Both the position numbers and the translations under genes were made by a program. Below the pieces are notes generated by a model that saw only the letters and a program-made list of their open reading frames with translations, had not been told where the DNA came from and made no database searches. From Onchocerca volvulus (Eukaryota; Nematoda; Chromadorea; Rhabditida; Onchocercidae), in contig HG738138.1 in NCBI GenBank assembly GCA_000499405.2, positions 23,713,097-23,777,096 on the forward strand: a DNA stretch of 64,000 nucleotides, given 5' to 3'. Position 1 is the stretch's first letter; every line of letters starts with the position of its first letter. This document shows positions 51,712-64,000 of the stretch, one piece after another.

Positions 51712-54700
51712 ATGGCGACACTTTCTTCAATACCAGCACCAGAAATGCGCCCACATTCACCGTATAGACCACCGGGTGATAAGTCTGCTTGGTCAACTAA
51801 AACTAATTTAGAACGGCAAGTTCTTTATTGTTTTCCTTTTGATATTAATTGGTTGATAGATTCGAGCGGGAATTTTAAAAACTTAAAACTGGAATCAGAT
51901 GTGTTTGAACAACACAACAAAGTTTATATCAAAGATCATGGGTCATGGATATTGTTTCGCACATTTATCATACAAGTGAAAAAATGTATTGTACAAACAG
52001 AGGTGATTTATTATATAAAATCAGGTTTTTAAAGTTCACGCAATCTATGATCAATGACTTGATCTTGTGATTATGATGTAGCTACACTTTCAAACAATTT
52101 CCTTTCTTTTTCTTTTTTTAGAGTCATTTGGATTCTTCAAACACCGTTTCGCACCTTATTATGTCTATCAAATGTTACTCTCTTTTTTGTAACCTACTTT
52201 GGTTTTATGCTTCCAGTTCTTTGGGCGCGATCTTTATGGTGAGAATTTTTAAAGTTTTATTGTTTGAATGAAATCATGAACTTTAATTTCATGCAAATTG
52301 AGTTTTGATTGATTAGAGATCAAGGAAGAAGAAAATTCCATTATAGTTCTGACCATTTTTTTCACTTCAGTAACTGTTCAGAATAAATTGCACATCACAT
52401 TTTTTTTTTTTTTAATGCATAATAAAATATTCATGTTTAGGCCGAGATTATATTGGTTTTATGAAGGAAAATTTTATTCCTGGTTACAAGCATTCATTAG
52501 TTATAATGGCTACACAGCTGGATATGATGGTTGGTTTTCTTACAGTTTGGCGACGTTTTCCAATTTTAATGAAAAAAAAAAATGAATTTCCGAATATTTT
52601 TCTCTGTTTTTATTATTCTCTCTTTTCCAACGTTAAAAAATCTAAAATATTTTCAGTATATGAATATGGTGATGATGTAAGAAAGTTATGTGTTGATGAA
52701 CGGATCATTCTCATATGCAATCATCAGAGTACTGCAGATGTTCCAGTTTTGATGACTACCCTCCAAAGCAAGGGAGTTGCGAGTAGAAAGGTTCATTATT
52801 ATAATAATGAATCTTAGGGATTCCTAAGCTTAATTGGTTTGTTGCATGGCTATGTGCTATGTGCTGATTCTTTTTGTTAAATAATTTTTTGATAGTCTTT
52901 TTAGTAAGTAACTAAAAATTAGTTTTGCATATATATATATATATATGTGCACAAAAAGATTAAGCACGTTTTTCAGACTTTATGGTTAATGGATGTCATG
53001 TTTCGGTGGACGCCTTTCGGAATCATTGCTCGGATGCATGGTGATTATTTTATTAGACAGGGGAAAGCAACACGAGATAAGGAGCTAATTCGTTTGAAGG
53101 ATCACTTGCGAAAAGTTTTTTGGGATCGTGATCGGCGATGGATTATTCTGTTTCCGGAAGGCGGTTTCTATCACAACAGAATTGAGTCTAGTCAGAAGTA
53201 ATCAAATTTTTGTTAAAGTGGATTGGGATTAATATATTTTTTTAAAGCTTTGTGACATTCCAATAGTTTGAGTTTCATGTAGAGGCAAATGGGCGAATGA
53301 AAAATGCGTTACAGCTTCGGAAGGATTTTTTCATTAATTAAGATCGTGAAATTTTACAAATTTGAAATTCACACCTATGATATCGACTTAAAATATTTAA
53401 GTATGTTTGCTTATATTGACATGCATTTCCTGAGTATGGAAAGTTTTATTGATAGCCATAGAAAAAACATTCAGCTACGTAATCATTACTGCAAAAGGAC
53501 AGCTTATGCGGGATTAAAATTGACAAGCATTTTTTGTGATATTTAGATATGGTCGTGAAAATGGTTACCCGCACTTGGAACATGCAACATTACCCCGTTA
53601 TGGTGCTATTAAAGCAATTATGGAGGAAGTTGGTCCAAAGAAAGGTTGTAATTATACGGATGGTATAACCATGTCCGAAAATGGTAGCAAATTGCAGTTT
53701 ATTCGGGATACAGTTGGAGCTATCAGAGAAAAAAAATACATCAAAGGTTTGTTTTCTGCTTTTCCTCAAACATTCTGTTATAATTTTTGAAGATTAGAAG
53801 CTGCAATACAGAAAATTTACCAAAGGTTTACCTAAAATTTACCAAAAATATCTTACATAATAGACTTCTACTATGTAAAAATCTATGAGTTTTTTTATCT
53901 CCATATTTATGAGAGAAAATATCAAAATATTCGGATTTTAGCATAACTTTTAATAATAAATGGCAGATAACCAAAAATCTTCGTTCTCCAAGTAATTATA
54001 AACACTTTTCACCTCGATACATTTATTTCGTTTCCCGTTTCACTTTTATTGCAAACAAAATGTAGCTTTTGAATGCTCTTGCCGCTTGAAACCTAATGAA
54101 CGAAATTTGAAGATTAGAAAATAAGAATTCTTACATCATGTTTCGAAGAAACATATCATAAAATACTGTTTAGCATTTATTATACATATTATATATTTGA
54201 CATTTATTATATATATTAGTTATCGGATAATCAGCGAAGCATTTTTTGGTACTCCGAATTTGATTTTGTAAGTCTCAAAAAGTTCAGTTAAAGCATTGAT
54301 ATAAAGTTCATGCAGACGATCGATTTCTTCTTTTGTTGGATTTTCTTTTTTTATCACAGGTATGGGTGCTCCAATAACAGTGTTGAGGGGTTTGCTAAAA
54401 ATTAGTGTTTTTAATATGCTCGTGTGATAGTTCAGGAATTTTCATGAAAAATTTGAAATTGATTCTGTTTAATAGTAAAAACTTAAATTTTCCGAAGTTT
54501 TCATTGAAAATTTTCATGAATTAAGTAGTGGTTAAACTATATGATATCCAAGAGTGAGTTTTATCAATATTTTATATTATCAGATAAACTAGGCTCCTTT
54601 TTTATATAATATAACTATTTCACATTTGAAGAAGTATTTTCGTGGATGGACATCAAAATTAATGAACATCAAAATTTTATAAATTTGAACGTTTCGGACC

Positions 54701-57700
54701 TTCACTCAAGACCAAACTTATGTGTTTGGCGTGTATTTTTACAAGATCTAATTAAAGTTTACAATAAAATGAATTTTGAAACTTGCCTGTAAGGAAACAG
54801 TCCAAAATTACTGAATAATCCACAGCCATGACATATTGGAAATGATATTTTCGTAATTTTCTTTAGTTTACTTTGAAGACGCCGTAAATAAGATCCGTCA
54901 GGATTGCTTACCTAGAAATGACTTCATTTTTCTTTTTGTGCTTTCCACACAATAAGATGATCTTTATGAATTTATAATAACTTCATTTGAATTTTTTAAA
55001 ACTCTTTTCTCACCTGTTCGAAAAGTTCATTTTCTCCAAAACAGTACATTGGCACAAGCTGGGCACCTGTTTCTATTGCAATCTTTATGAAGCCTTTTCG
55101 TTTACTAAGTGTTAAAATATGGCTACCTGGATGTGCATCCAACGCTTCTTCTGCTCCTCCTGAAGCTTTTTTTTTTGAATAATGAAATCCATAAAATGTT
55201 CTACTTTTTGAAACAGTAATAAATATATTCATATAATTTGCTTCAAGTAAGGAATTGAACGATGCATCAAGAGTTTCGGTTTGAGTGTTATAATATTCCA
55301 ATAACTTACCCACAATAAGTACAACAATGTTGTTGATGGAATTCTTAGTATTTAACACATAGTGTAGACTTTCTTTACTGCAATCAATTAATCCATATAG
55401 CATTCCCCATTCACGACGCAATGGTGGCCAGAATTGCGGTGTTAATGTACATACTCGGACATTCATTCCGGGATGTTTTTCCAACATTCCGGTAGCATTA
55501 GTTGTAAAATTGGCAAATGTATTCATCGAAATAATTCCATGTGGATGCGAACCAATAAGATAATTCTGTAATTGTTCGATTTTCGATAAATCTTATCGCT
55601 TCAATAACGATATTAGTATTTCTTCAAAAATTTTATTCCTCTTTGCATATTTTCGAAATTTAGATTTACTTTTCCGGATATCAAAGGAGTAGTTATATGT
55701 AAATGAATTGGAAAATATCTCGCAAAATATTTATGAATAGGTCGAGTGCGAATCCATGTTGATGGATAGCCACCACGTTTAGGAGATTTATAATCATAAA
55801 TAAACCATGTCAAATACAGTAGAACAATAGGCCACCATGAGGTTACAATCTGAAAAAGAAAGATAAATGTTCGCTTATTGATATATTATACATTTGAACT
55901 AGGAATGTTATATAATTGAAAAATCGTTAGTAATTGTTCTTATTGTTGTAGAAATACATTTGCACTAAAAATATTTTTACACCATTCTGTGCTAATTACA
56001 AGAAATAGTTTTTCATTATTTTTATGATAACATATATAGATTTTTTTTTTTTTTTTTTGTCTTAGGAATAATTTAAAAATTTTTATTACGAATTTTGTTT
56101 TTCCCAAATTCAAATTCATTTCGGAATGACTTACCATGTAAATAAATAAAAATGGGATAATGAGAGGCAACAGAAATACAAACAATAAATAATAGCAAAT
56201 CATAATGTTTTCCAAACATTTTTCTGCTATATTATGTAGCCATACATTAAACGATTTCATATCCATTGATACTGAAATATTGTAAATGAGAATTTTTATA
56301 AAAATAATTGACAGTTTCAGAGAATGAAATTTACTCGAGAACATCTGTTTAATTTCCATCTTTGCGAACTATAAATTAGTGTATTTCCTTATTGGTTTAT
56401 TGATTACTAATATCTCTTATTCATTTATACATTTATATGTTTATTCGTAGGTTTAATTACAAAGAAAATTAGGAAAAGGCATTCATTTTGGATTTGAAAA
56501 CAAATGAAATCTTGATATTTTTATATAAGAAATCTCCGAATTCAACAAATATTACTTCTCTCCCGAAGTATTACTTCTCAACTTTATTTTGCAAATGAAT
56601 TTTGGCGTAAGCTTTAAATTGATATTGAAAGATTTGAAATTCTCAGGCAGAATTCATTTGTATGAATAGTAATATTAATTGTAAAAAAAATATCAATCTA
56701 TCTTCCCGCCTAAAATTTATAATAAAAAATTGAAAAAAAAAAAAGGAATTCGAAATTAATAGTCGCTTAGAAATTGACGATTAATTCAGTTATTTATACT
56801 AACAAGTTATTGATTTTTTGGTAAAAAAAAAATGCAGAGTAAGATAGTGAAACAGTTCTAGTTTTTTATGTAAAGAGTAGTTATTATTACTGCTTGGACT
56901 TTGAATTTTGCGTTTGTGAGATGTGTGTCAGTTATTTTTCATCTTCCTCGGCCAAAGATCAAAAGTGGAGGATTGGTCTGTAAAATCGATTTGAATTTCT
57001 TGCAGAGAAAGATACAGTGCTCAACAAATTTACATTGCTTTAATAAACGACTGAGAGAGAGAGAGAAAGAGCGGATCGAGGTAACAAAGAGAATTTTTGG
57101 CAGAGAAAGATGCAGTGCTTTAAAGATTTACATTGCTTTAATAAACGACTGAGAGAGAGAGAGAGGGGGGAAGAGAGAAAAAGAGAGAGGATCGAGATAA
57201 CAAAGAGATACTTGATGAGAAGTGGAGAAATAATTTTTCAGAATATTGGTCAATTTTCATATTTTTGCTTGGGATTGAATACAGCATTATAATTTAATTG
57301 ACAGATAGTTGGGATTAAAATAGCTTGTCAAAGATGAAATATATCTCAAACCAGAAATGAAATTTTTTGATATATAATCTAATGAATTTGATATATACTG
57401 ATAAATTTTCGATTTTTTTTTTTCGAATTACGAAAAATTAGAATAGAAATTGTTATTGATTTTAATCTTAACTCAAAATTTTAAGCAAAAATTTGCATTA
57501 AAAAAAAAAAAAAAACTTAAAGAATAATAAGAACGAAATATGCAGATGATTGCAATAACGAGATTTTTTATCTCTTTGAATAGAATGGAAAAAATAAATG
57601 GATAATAAGAAAAAGAAGACTTTGTCATATTTGATATCCTGAAAAGTTCTTATTATCATAATTAATGTTAGAAATTTGAGGATCGAAAGACTTTGAAATA

Positions 57701-60690
57701 TCTAATGGCATTAGTTTGAAATTTAAAATCAAACTTTTATTTTAGCAAAATCGTAAAATAGAACGCATAAAAAAGATATGTTCATTTACTGGATGCGAAA
57801 AAGTCATATAGCGAACCATTGGTTATGATAGAGTTTAAGTAATTTTTAAGTCAAAAGAAATTTTTTGATAACAAATTGAATGAATAATAATTCTGATATC
57901 TCATACAATAGATTTTTTTTGTATCGAATTTGACAGGAAGTACTTGCAAAAATTGATTAATTGGAAATTTTTGATAATTAGTTCATTTCCTAATTGTATA
58001 TATAAAGTTGAGATATATGCTATTAATTGATTTTTATATCTAAAACATTTCGACAGACATTTTATAAAACGTTTCCACACATTTTTAGACAAGTTTTTTG
58101 TCTAAAACGTTTGAACGTCTATTTAAATTATTAACAAAGCATCAATTCGAAATTGGAGCGTATCAGTTGCGCTTAGAATGAGAAATTGTTAAATATTTCA
58201 ACTAATATTTTCCTTTCAAAAGAAAACATAAAAGCTTCACTAATTCAAGAATGAGATTGCTATAATGAGAAGAAAACTCTTAAGCTTAAATCATTTTTTA
58301 TGTGTATTATAAAAGTTTTTTGGTGTTTATAGTAGTAAGAATAGCAGCCGAGTTATGTACGAGACAAACAGTTGAGCAGGCGAAAACATTGATCTTTATT
58401 TTGTTTACGTTCAATTTAATAGTGCAATAATACATTCTGTCATTAAAAATCTGTTATTTGATTTTATCATTCATATAATATTAGCTGTTTAATTTAAATG
58501 AGTTAAATATAAGGGATTAAATAATGAAAAAGGATTTATTGCAGTCAAATGCGTAAATTGAATATTGCATGATTTACATTAATTAAATTTTGAAGTTTTT
58601 GATTCGAGGGCTCGAAAGTAATGAAGGACAACAATATCTTGTCGTAAAAAATAGATCGATAGTTTGGAGCAAAAGATGATGGTCATATCTAATGTGTAAC
58701 TGAATAGTTTAGAGAACATATAAAATTATATTGAGTATTTGATGACCTTAATAATGCGAGGGCTTTATAGCTTTGAAAGACCATATATTGTGTGTTTTAT
58801 TATTTCAGGAAATTTTAGGAAAAACAATGAATGGATGAACTTGAAAGAGTAAAAGTAGAATATTTTAAAGAACAAAAATATACGTTTCGTTTACTACAAA
58901 TTCATTTTTTTAAAAATATTTTTCGAATTTCAGAAATGCGACCACCGATAAAGTATATATTGGATGTAACGATTGCATATCCACACAAAATGCCGCTTTC
59001 AATTTTCACTTTAAGCTTTGGCACTCGTGAACCATGCGATATTGGTGTATATTATAAAATTTATGATGCTAATGATGTGAGTTTTCATCAAACTTCTTAA
59101 GTACTATGATTATTACCTAGATTTTTCTCATGCATTTGCTTTCTATTCCCAATTTAGAATAGGAATTCATAATCTCTTTGCAAACTTTATAGTTATTAAC
59201 ACTATATTAATAAGCCACCATAAAAAGTATAGTGAAATTTTCTCTCAGTTCATTATCACACATATACCGGTATAGGGTTTTTAAATAAATCATTTATAAT
59301 CGCCTAATGAATGAAAACATCAAAAGCATGTTATTAATAACAGAGTTACTGTCAGGCCAGCTGCTTCATGAATGCAAATCTTTTTTAAGTTTTTGTAAAT
59401 TATTACACCGCTAATGTGAGATAAGGTATTCGTTTTGCTTTACTTTTACATACTTCAATCTTTACTGAGAAAAGTCATCTCTTATAGAGGTTAGTTTTAC
59501 ATAGGGATAAATTTTAAATAACTAGATAGCACCAAAAGTTATTTCTAGAAACAAAATATCTACGGAAAAAGATAGATATTTTATTTTATGTTTCTTTGGA
59601 AGGTGAAAATTTCCAAAATACAATAATAACGAAAGGATCAAATATAATGACACCATTTATATAAATTAAGAAGTGATAAAATGAAGAAAGTATCACTGAA
59701 AACAAGTATTTTATCTTGTTTTTACGAAAAAATAAAGACTGATTATTTAAGGTGGATTTAAGCTAGATTGAAAATTTCTCCTTCATGTAATCTGAATGAT
59801 ATCCTCTCATCATTACTGCACTATTTTGATTTAAAGCACCTTCAGAAAGCAGTGAAATAAATCAACCACTGTGCAATGTTGGCGTAGGCTTTGTTATTTA
59901 AAATTTCTTCTAAATCTTATGTTTTCGCAAATAGAGGAGAAAAATAGAATTCAAAGTTACCCTTAGCCAGTTTTTCCGAAATATTTTTTCTTTTTTTTTT
60001 TCTTTTTTTAGTTAGCGAGATTGATAAGACGAGATCAGTACGAAGCACTAATACTAACATTTTAATTTTGTTTGATTTCGAATACACTTTACATGTTTAC
60101 ATGTTTTTTCGAACTTACTGACAAAATTAAAGATCAGTCAAAGTTTGGATTTCAGGTACCATTTGAAGATGAAGATAAATTGCGTGACTGGTTATACAGC
60201 GTTTATCAGTACAAAGATAATATCCTTGGTATTTTGTTTTACTGAACTGATGTAAAATACAATATCAATTATCTTTTCCTAAGAAAAGCATGTTGTGTCA
60301 AAGAATAAGTTGCCATATACAAATTTCTCCAAGTTTTTTAGCTCACGATTCTATGCCAAACATAATCATAATTTTTTTCTGATACATAAATCATTTTTGC
60401 AAACTTGAATTGAGAGGAAATTCTGCAAATTAAAAATTAAATCATAGATACGGAGTTATAATTAAGTGTTCGAATTCGAAATTTTTGTGGTGTTCGAATT
60501 ATGAAAAATTTCAGATCGGTACTACAAAGAAGGAGTTTTTGTGCATGATGAAGAAGGTAGTAGGGTATATTTCTCATGGTGGAAAATTTTTTGGCAATAT
60601 TTTTTCTGGTTGACATCATTTTATGTGCAGTATCGAATTTATTCATTCATAGTACTTCATTTTTTACGAAGCATAGGTCTTATTTCTTGA
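51712..60690 (+). CDS. LPGAT1: LPGAT1-type lysophospholipid acyltransferase
   Basis: Exons: 51712-51775 (donor uncertain), 52124-52238, 52441-52529, 52657-52790, 52977-53197, 53547-53746, 58934-59076, 60156-60228, 60515-60690. Phases join throughout. The enzyme would transfer an acyl chain from acyl-CoA to a lysophospholipid in the ER membrane. Support: hydrophobic segments in exon 2; LYWFYEGKFYSWLQ; the acyltransferase motif NHQSTAD (NHx4D); WLMDVMFRWTPFG and HGDYFIRQGK; FPEGG; the LPxYGA segment; ILDVTIAYP; and a hydrophobic C-terminal tail (WWKIFWQYFFW). Order and spacing match human LPGAT1, about 370 aa. The first exon is the weak point: joining 51775 to 52124 keeps frame, but other donors exist. 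Intron 53747-58933 holds a complete antisense DGAT2-family gene. Confidence 0.87.
54220..56359 (-). CDS. DGAT2: DGAT2-family diacylglycerol acyltransferase
   Basis: Exons in transcription order: 56335-56359, 56135-56271, 55670-55849, 55310-55565, 55014-55159, 54787-54911, 54220-54394; 1044 nt, all phases closed, 347 aa, normal for the family. It would esterify diacylglycerol (or a related acceptor) with acyl-CoA to make triacylglycerol in the ER and lipid droplets. Support: N-terminal hydrophobic hairpin (CYYLLFVFLLPLIIPFLF then SWWPIVLLYLTWFIYD), RGGYPSTWIR, YFPI, NYLIGSHPHGII with the catalytic HPHG, NATGMLEKHPG, GGAEEALDAHPG, KRKGFIKIAIETGAQLVP, and FGENELFEQ. Monoacylglycerol or wax acyltransferase activity cannot be excluded. 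The whole gene lies inside an LPGAT1-like intron on the opposite strand. The intron between exons 6 and 7 uses a GC donor (CAG/GCAAGT). Confidence 0.93.
56369..56377 (-). promoter_or_regulatory. Candidate trans-splice acceptor for the DGAT2 gene
   Basis: AATTTATAG on the minus strand ends at 56369, nine bases before the ATG at 56359. Confidence 0.4.
57003..57210. repeat. Tandem duplication (~100 bp x 2) with GA tracts
   Basis: Copy 1 57003-57100 and copy 2 57101-57210 both run from CAGAGAAAGAT through TTACATTGCTTTAATAAACG, a GA microsatellite, GGATCGAG and TAACAAAGAGA. Copy 2 has a longer purine tract. It lies upstream of the nested DGAT2 gene's start. Confidence 0.9.
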
Positions 60691-63600
60691 AATATTCGGA
60701 ATTTATATTATGATTTATATTATTTGTATTTGGAAGGTTATTGTACATCTAAATATATCGAAGATGATCTTTTCTTTTCTCAGGACTTCAACATAGAAAT
60801 TCGATATTAACTTTGGAAATCTTTATCTCGACATTAACTTTATTTCTTTATTCGTAGTCATATTCTTTAGTAATCTGGTAAATGGGTAGATCATTTTGCC
60901 ATGCTAGATTATTTCGTATTTTCTAAATTTTTAAAATCATATATTTAATATTACAAACCAATTTCACTTGTTAAGAGAATCAGTCTTTAGAATCAAATCT
61001 AAAATTTTAGGCTTCATTAAAATTTGTCAATTTTGTTAGATTTTGTGTAATTTCTTTTCGACTGTTGTTTAATATTTGTTGAATTGTTACAATTAAAACT
61101 AGTGGTAGCATCTTATTGTTCATTATATTTCCTGAATTATCAAATGAACTTCGAAAGTTTGCTTATATCGAAATTAAAAATTCATAAGATCACGGAAAGC
61201 TAGAGAACAATAGGAAAATATAGGATGCGAAATCAATATTCATTTATTTTAATGAAAAATAGTTAGAACATACTCATGATAACCAAAAGAATTCATTGGA
61301 AGGAAATGATTAATTCAAATAAACTATGCCGCAATTTAACGCTTCATTTCAGGGTTTTTATTTTTTGTATGATATACACATAGATAGTCCTATTAATTCA
61401 TTGAATTAAATAAAATGCACATTAAAAAGAATAAGAACAAGAACTATAATTAGCCAAGAAGAAGAAATAAGTCAACATGAACTGCTCCTACCAAAAATTT
61501 GTTGTTACAATCGGGTGCATTTGAGATGCCTGGTATTATTTTGAACTGGAATGTGAAATATACATGAATATCCCTATTAATTCGTTCGAATCTTAACGAC
61601 TTGTCATGAAACCAACCAGAGATGTCCTTTAGTTATATAAATCCTGTTGATCTGAAAAGTGGTTGTATGAATTGACCCATTATATATCGCTTTTCTTTAT
61701 GAGCAGTGTAATCCGTTTATTTATTTATTTATTTTTTTTTTGATATCTTTAGAATAATTTCATATACACTTTTTACCATGATATGAAAATTTTCGGGAAA
61801 AAAAATTTCAAAAAAAGGATTTAAAAAAAAGAAAAAAGGATAGAAATTTCAAGTTTAGTATGGATTTCTCTACTTTAAACTTGGAGATCTCCTGTTTAAT
61901 GTTATCAGATTTAACTTTTTACCGAAGGATCTTCGTTTAATTTATTTCGCGAAAAATTTATCCAATATTAAGTGCATATCTAATTTCATATCACCAAAAG
62001 TATTGCAGAAGAAAACGGAATTCAAACAGTTTGATTCTTTTTAAAACGAAGAAATCTGTATTAATTCATCACTTGCTTTATTTTTAGACTGTTACATTTC
62101 ATGATCGTATGAATAAATGTAAATGTTCATTGCTCATTTTCAAGCAATTTTTGAAGTTCTTCACGGATTGATTTGAAAATTTGACACAATGTTGCATTCG
62201 AACAGGCCGTGTTTTTACATAGATAAGGCGCGTGTTTTAAAAACTTTCGGAAATTTAAGATTTTGAACAAACGAACATTTACATTTTTATTTATATAGAA
62301 CAGTTGGACGTCAGCTTCATGTGGCCGGGTTCAGCTAGTTGTAAATAAACGTAATCGAAATTGAGGAACAAGCAAAGTTGAGTGTTGTTGTTTCTCATTT
62401 TTTTACTTGAATTTCCTCCATCTTCATTGTTCTTTAATTATGATAGTTCATTGATTTCCAAAAAATCGAAAAGTTCGGATAATTATGAAGAAAAAGAAGC
62501 GAATCTTCAAAAGAATCCAATTAATTCATTGTTTTCATTACTGAGAAAAAACCATTTCAATAAGAAGTTTCTGTTTTTTTCTTTCGATGAAATTTGCTTA
62601 TTAAATTGCAAAACTATTCAACAATAAGCAATTCCTTCAAATTTTAATTTTCCTTATCAAAAAGTTCTCTAAATCTGAAAAAATTTAGATTATATCAAAC
62701 CAATACAAGCATCTCAGAATTCCATTTCTAATAAGGTGAAAAAATATAGAAAAGAAATGATAATATTTTTGGTAGATTTTCAGTTCAAAAAAAAATATAT
62801 ATATAATATATATGAAAAAAATTAAAAATTAAGAGTCTTCAATTTTTGTCGTTGAGGATTTATTGCAATATCTTGAAATGTAACATGACATTTGTATCTA
62901 ATTGATTTGAATATTCTGAAACTTCTTTCGACTTTTGTCGACAAAAACTGGCATCAATATGCTTATTCAGCATGCAACATTTAACAAAATGATTAAGCAT
63001 CCAGACTTTTAAAATATTAAGAAATGCGGAGAAAGCTGATGGTTAGAATGGCAGTTCTGATTCTGAAGACATTTTTAAACAAAAATGTCAATTTCCTAAA
63101 AGATCCTAAAAATTCATCAACTAAACGCAATGTCAGTTTTATAAAAAGAAAAGATTGATAAAAAATTTCTCATTCTTGTGAGTGCTTTTTGAATGACATA
63201 TCAATTTCTTAAACTTATCTCATCTCTTATGAGAGAAGTTATCTGCGATTTCTGGGAATTGATAGAATTTGATGAAGACAAGCGTTAGAAAATGTCGCTT
63301 GTCGAAGACCGATCAGAACAAAGGATTGAATGAATGAAAACATTCCCTTCAGATAAAAATCCTTTTTATAGCGAAATTGTTTATTAATTGTTAATCCTAG
63401 TACCATTTACAACATATTCTTATAACGCAAAGAGTAATAATTTACATGTTAGCATGTCGCAAATCCAGTTGTTTACTTCATGTCATCATAGCACAACATA
63501 ATTTACATTGTATTAAGTAATAGCCAAAAAGTTTGCATTTACAAAAAATATTTCTAGAAAACAAAAATTTTCGATTAATTTATCATATTTATATTCCAAA

Positions 63601-64000
63601 AAATAATTCAATTTCTCCAACAGCAATTACTTCAGAAGTTTTTCGAAATAACGCAAAACTTGCAAGTTGAATGTTAAAATGAAACAAAAAAATTTCACGT
63701 ATCTAAAAGAATACATCACTCCGAACGTCGAATCTCATTAGTTATTCGAATGTTCTGATGAGTAAAATTCTTACAAATTAAACTTATTATACGAATTTTT
63801 GAATTGAACTGATCAATTTAAAATAATTACTGACAATATAAATTCATTGATGAATTGCACATAAATTTTTAAATTATAGCTTGAAATGGGCAGTTACTCA
63901 TTATTTTCTATATTAAATCATTCGACAAACCGATCTGTTATTTGATTTCATATAGTCGAAAAAGCTATTGTTACTATGAAAAATTAACTAATGAGAGAAG
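60691..64000. other. Non-coding 3.3-kb stretch at the right edge
   Basis: 3' UTR of the LPGAT1-like gene, then A/T-rich sequence with no recognisable exon. The only structured item is copy 4 of the dispersed element. An 81-codon frame at 62382-62627 starts at TTG and resembles nothing I know. Confidence 0.55.
62109..62300 (+). mobile_element. Dispersed inverted-repeat element, copy 4
   Basis: The left terminus (62109-62135, TGAATAAATGTAAATGTTCA) is inverted relative to the right terminus (62264-62296, containing GAACATTTACATTTTTATTT). The body holds ATGTTGCATTCGAACAGGC, a partly duplicated GCGCGTGTTTT segment and AAAACTTTCGGAAATTTAAG. This is the best-preserved copy. Confidence 0.72.

Larger units (their letters stand above)
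53747..58933 (+). other. 5.2-kb intron of the LPGAT1-like gene
   Basis: Holds the antisense DGAT2-family gene (54220-56359), a 98-bp tandem duplication with GA tracts, and otherwise A/T-rich sequence. The promoter of the nested gene should lie in 56380-58900. Confidence 0.75.

Noticed and set aside
53304..53546. 80-codon frame between two LPGAT1-like exons
   Set aside because: It lies in the intron 53198-53546 and is out of the gene's reading path; splicing 53197 to 53547 restores the conserved acyltransferase sequence.
62382..62627. 81-codon frame with a hydrophobic start, a possible secreted peptide
   Set aside because: Begins at TTG with no ATG in the hydrophobic part, no splice or trans-splice support, and composition like the surrounding non-coding DNA.

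Overview
The window is strongly AT-rich eukaryotic DNA. Its genes are split by many introns with short TTTCAG-type acceptors, and several gene starts sit a few bases to about 70 bases downstream of a TTTCAG/TTTATAG-type site, as expected for spliced-leader trans-splicing. With tandem-C2 synaptotagmins and DGAT2/LPGAT1-type lipid acyltransferases, this points to a nematode. A clade III, filarial-like genome is my inference from composition and long introns, not something the sequence proves. No bacterial genes, rRNA or tRNA genes, or CRISPR arrays were seen.

Layout: (1) 1-3307 has no recognisable gene. (2) 3390-9803 (+) is a tandem-C2 synaptotagmin-1-like gene. Its last exon has a duplicated splice acceptor, and a 21-bp-stem hairpin covers its stop codon. 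(3) 11283-19607 (+) is an Amnionless-like gene: signal peptide, Cys-rich module, one membrane span and a cytoplasmic FxNxxF motif. (4) 21135-34419 (-) is a second, divergent synaptotagmin-like gene in 11 exons, with an N-terminal membrane anchor, a C2A lacking its calcium ligands and an intact-looking C2B. Its long introns hold a MITE-like element and a foldback of about 600 bp, and two perfect CRE motifs in a 34-bp tandem duplication lie upstream. (5) 34465-45009 is gene-poor and carries two copies of a dispersed inverted-repeat element. (6) 45010-46781 (-) is a small type II membrane protein with two thrombospondin-type-1-like modules. (7) 46797-51690 is non-coding apart from a doubtful ORF, but holds a third copy of the dispersed element, a pre-miRNA-like hairpin and a G-quadruplex motif. 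(8) 51712-60690 (+) is an LPGAT1-type acyltransferase. A complete DGAT2-family gene (54220-56359, -) is nested on the opposite strand in its 5.2-kb intron. (9) 60691-64000 has no recognisable gene and holds the fourth copy of the dispersed element.

Exon models were built by hand. For five of the six genes every junction phase closes and the summed exon length is a multiple of three. The first exon of the LPGAT1-like gene is uncertain, and one Amnionless exon has no AG acceptor. The genes suggest membrane trafficking (two C2 proteins), receptor-mediated uptake (Amnionless) and glycerolipid synthesis (two acyltransferases). Apart from the nested acyltransferase pair, I see no evidence that they form one system.
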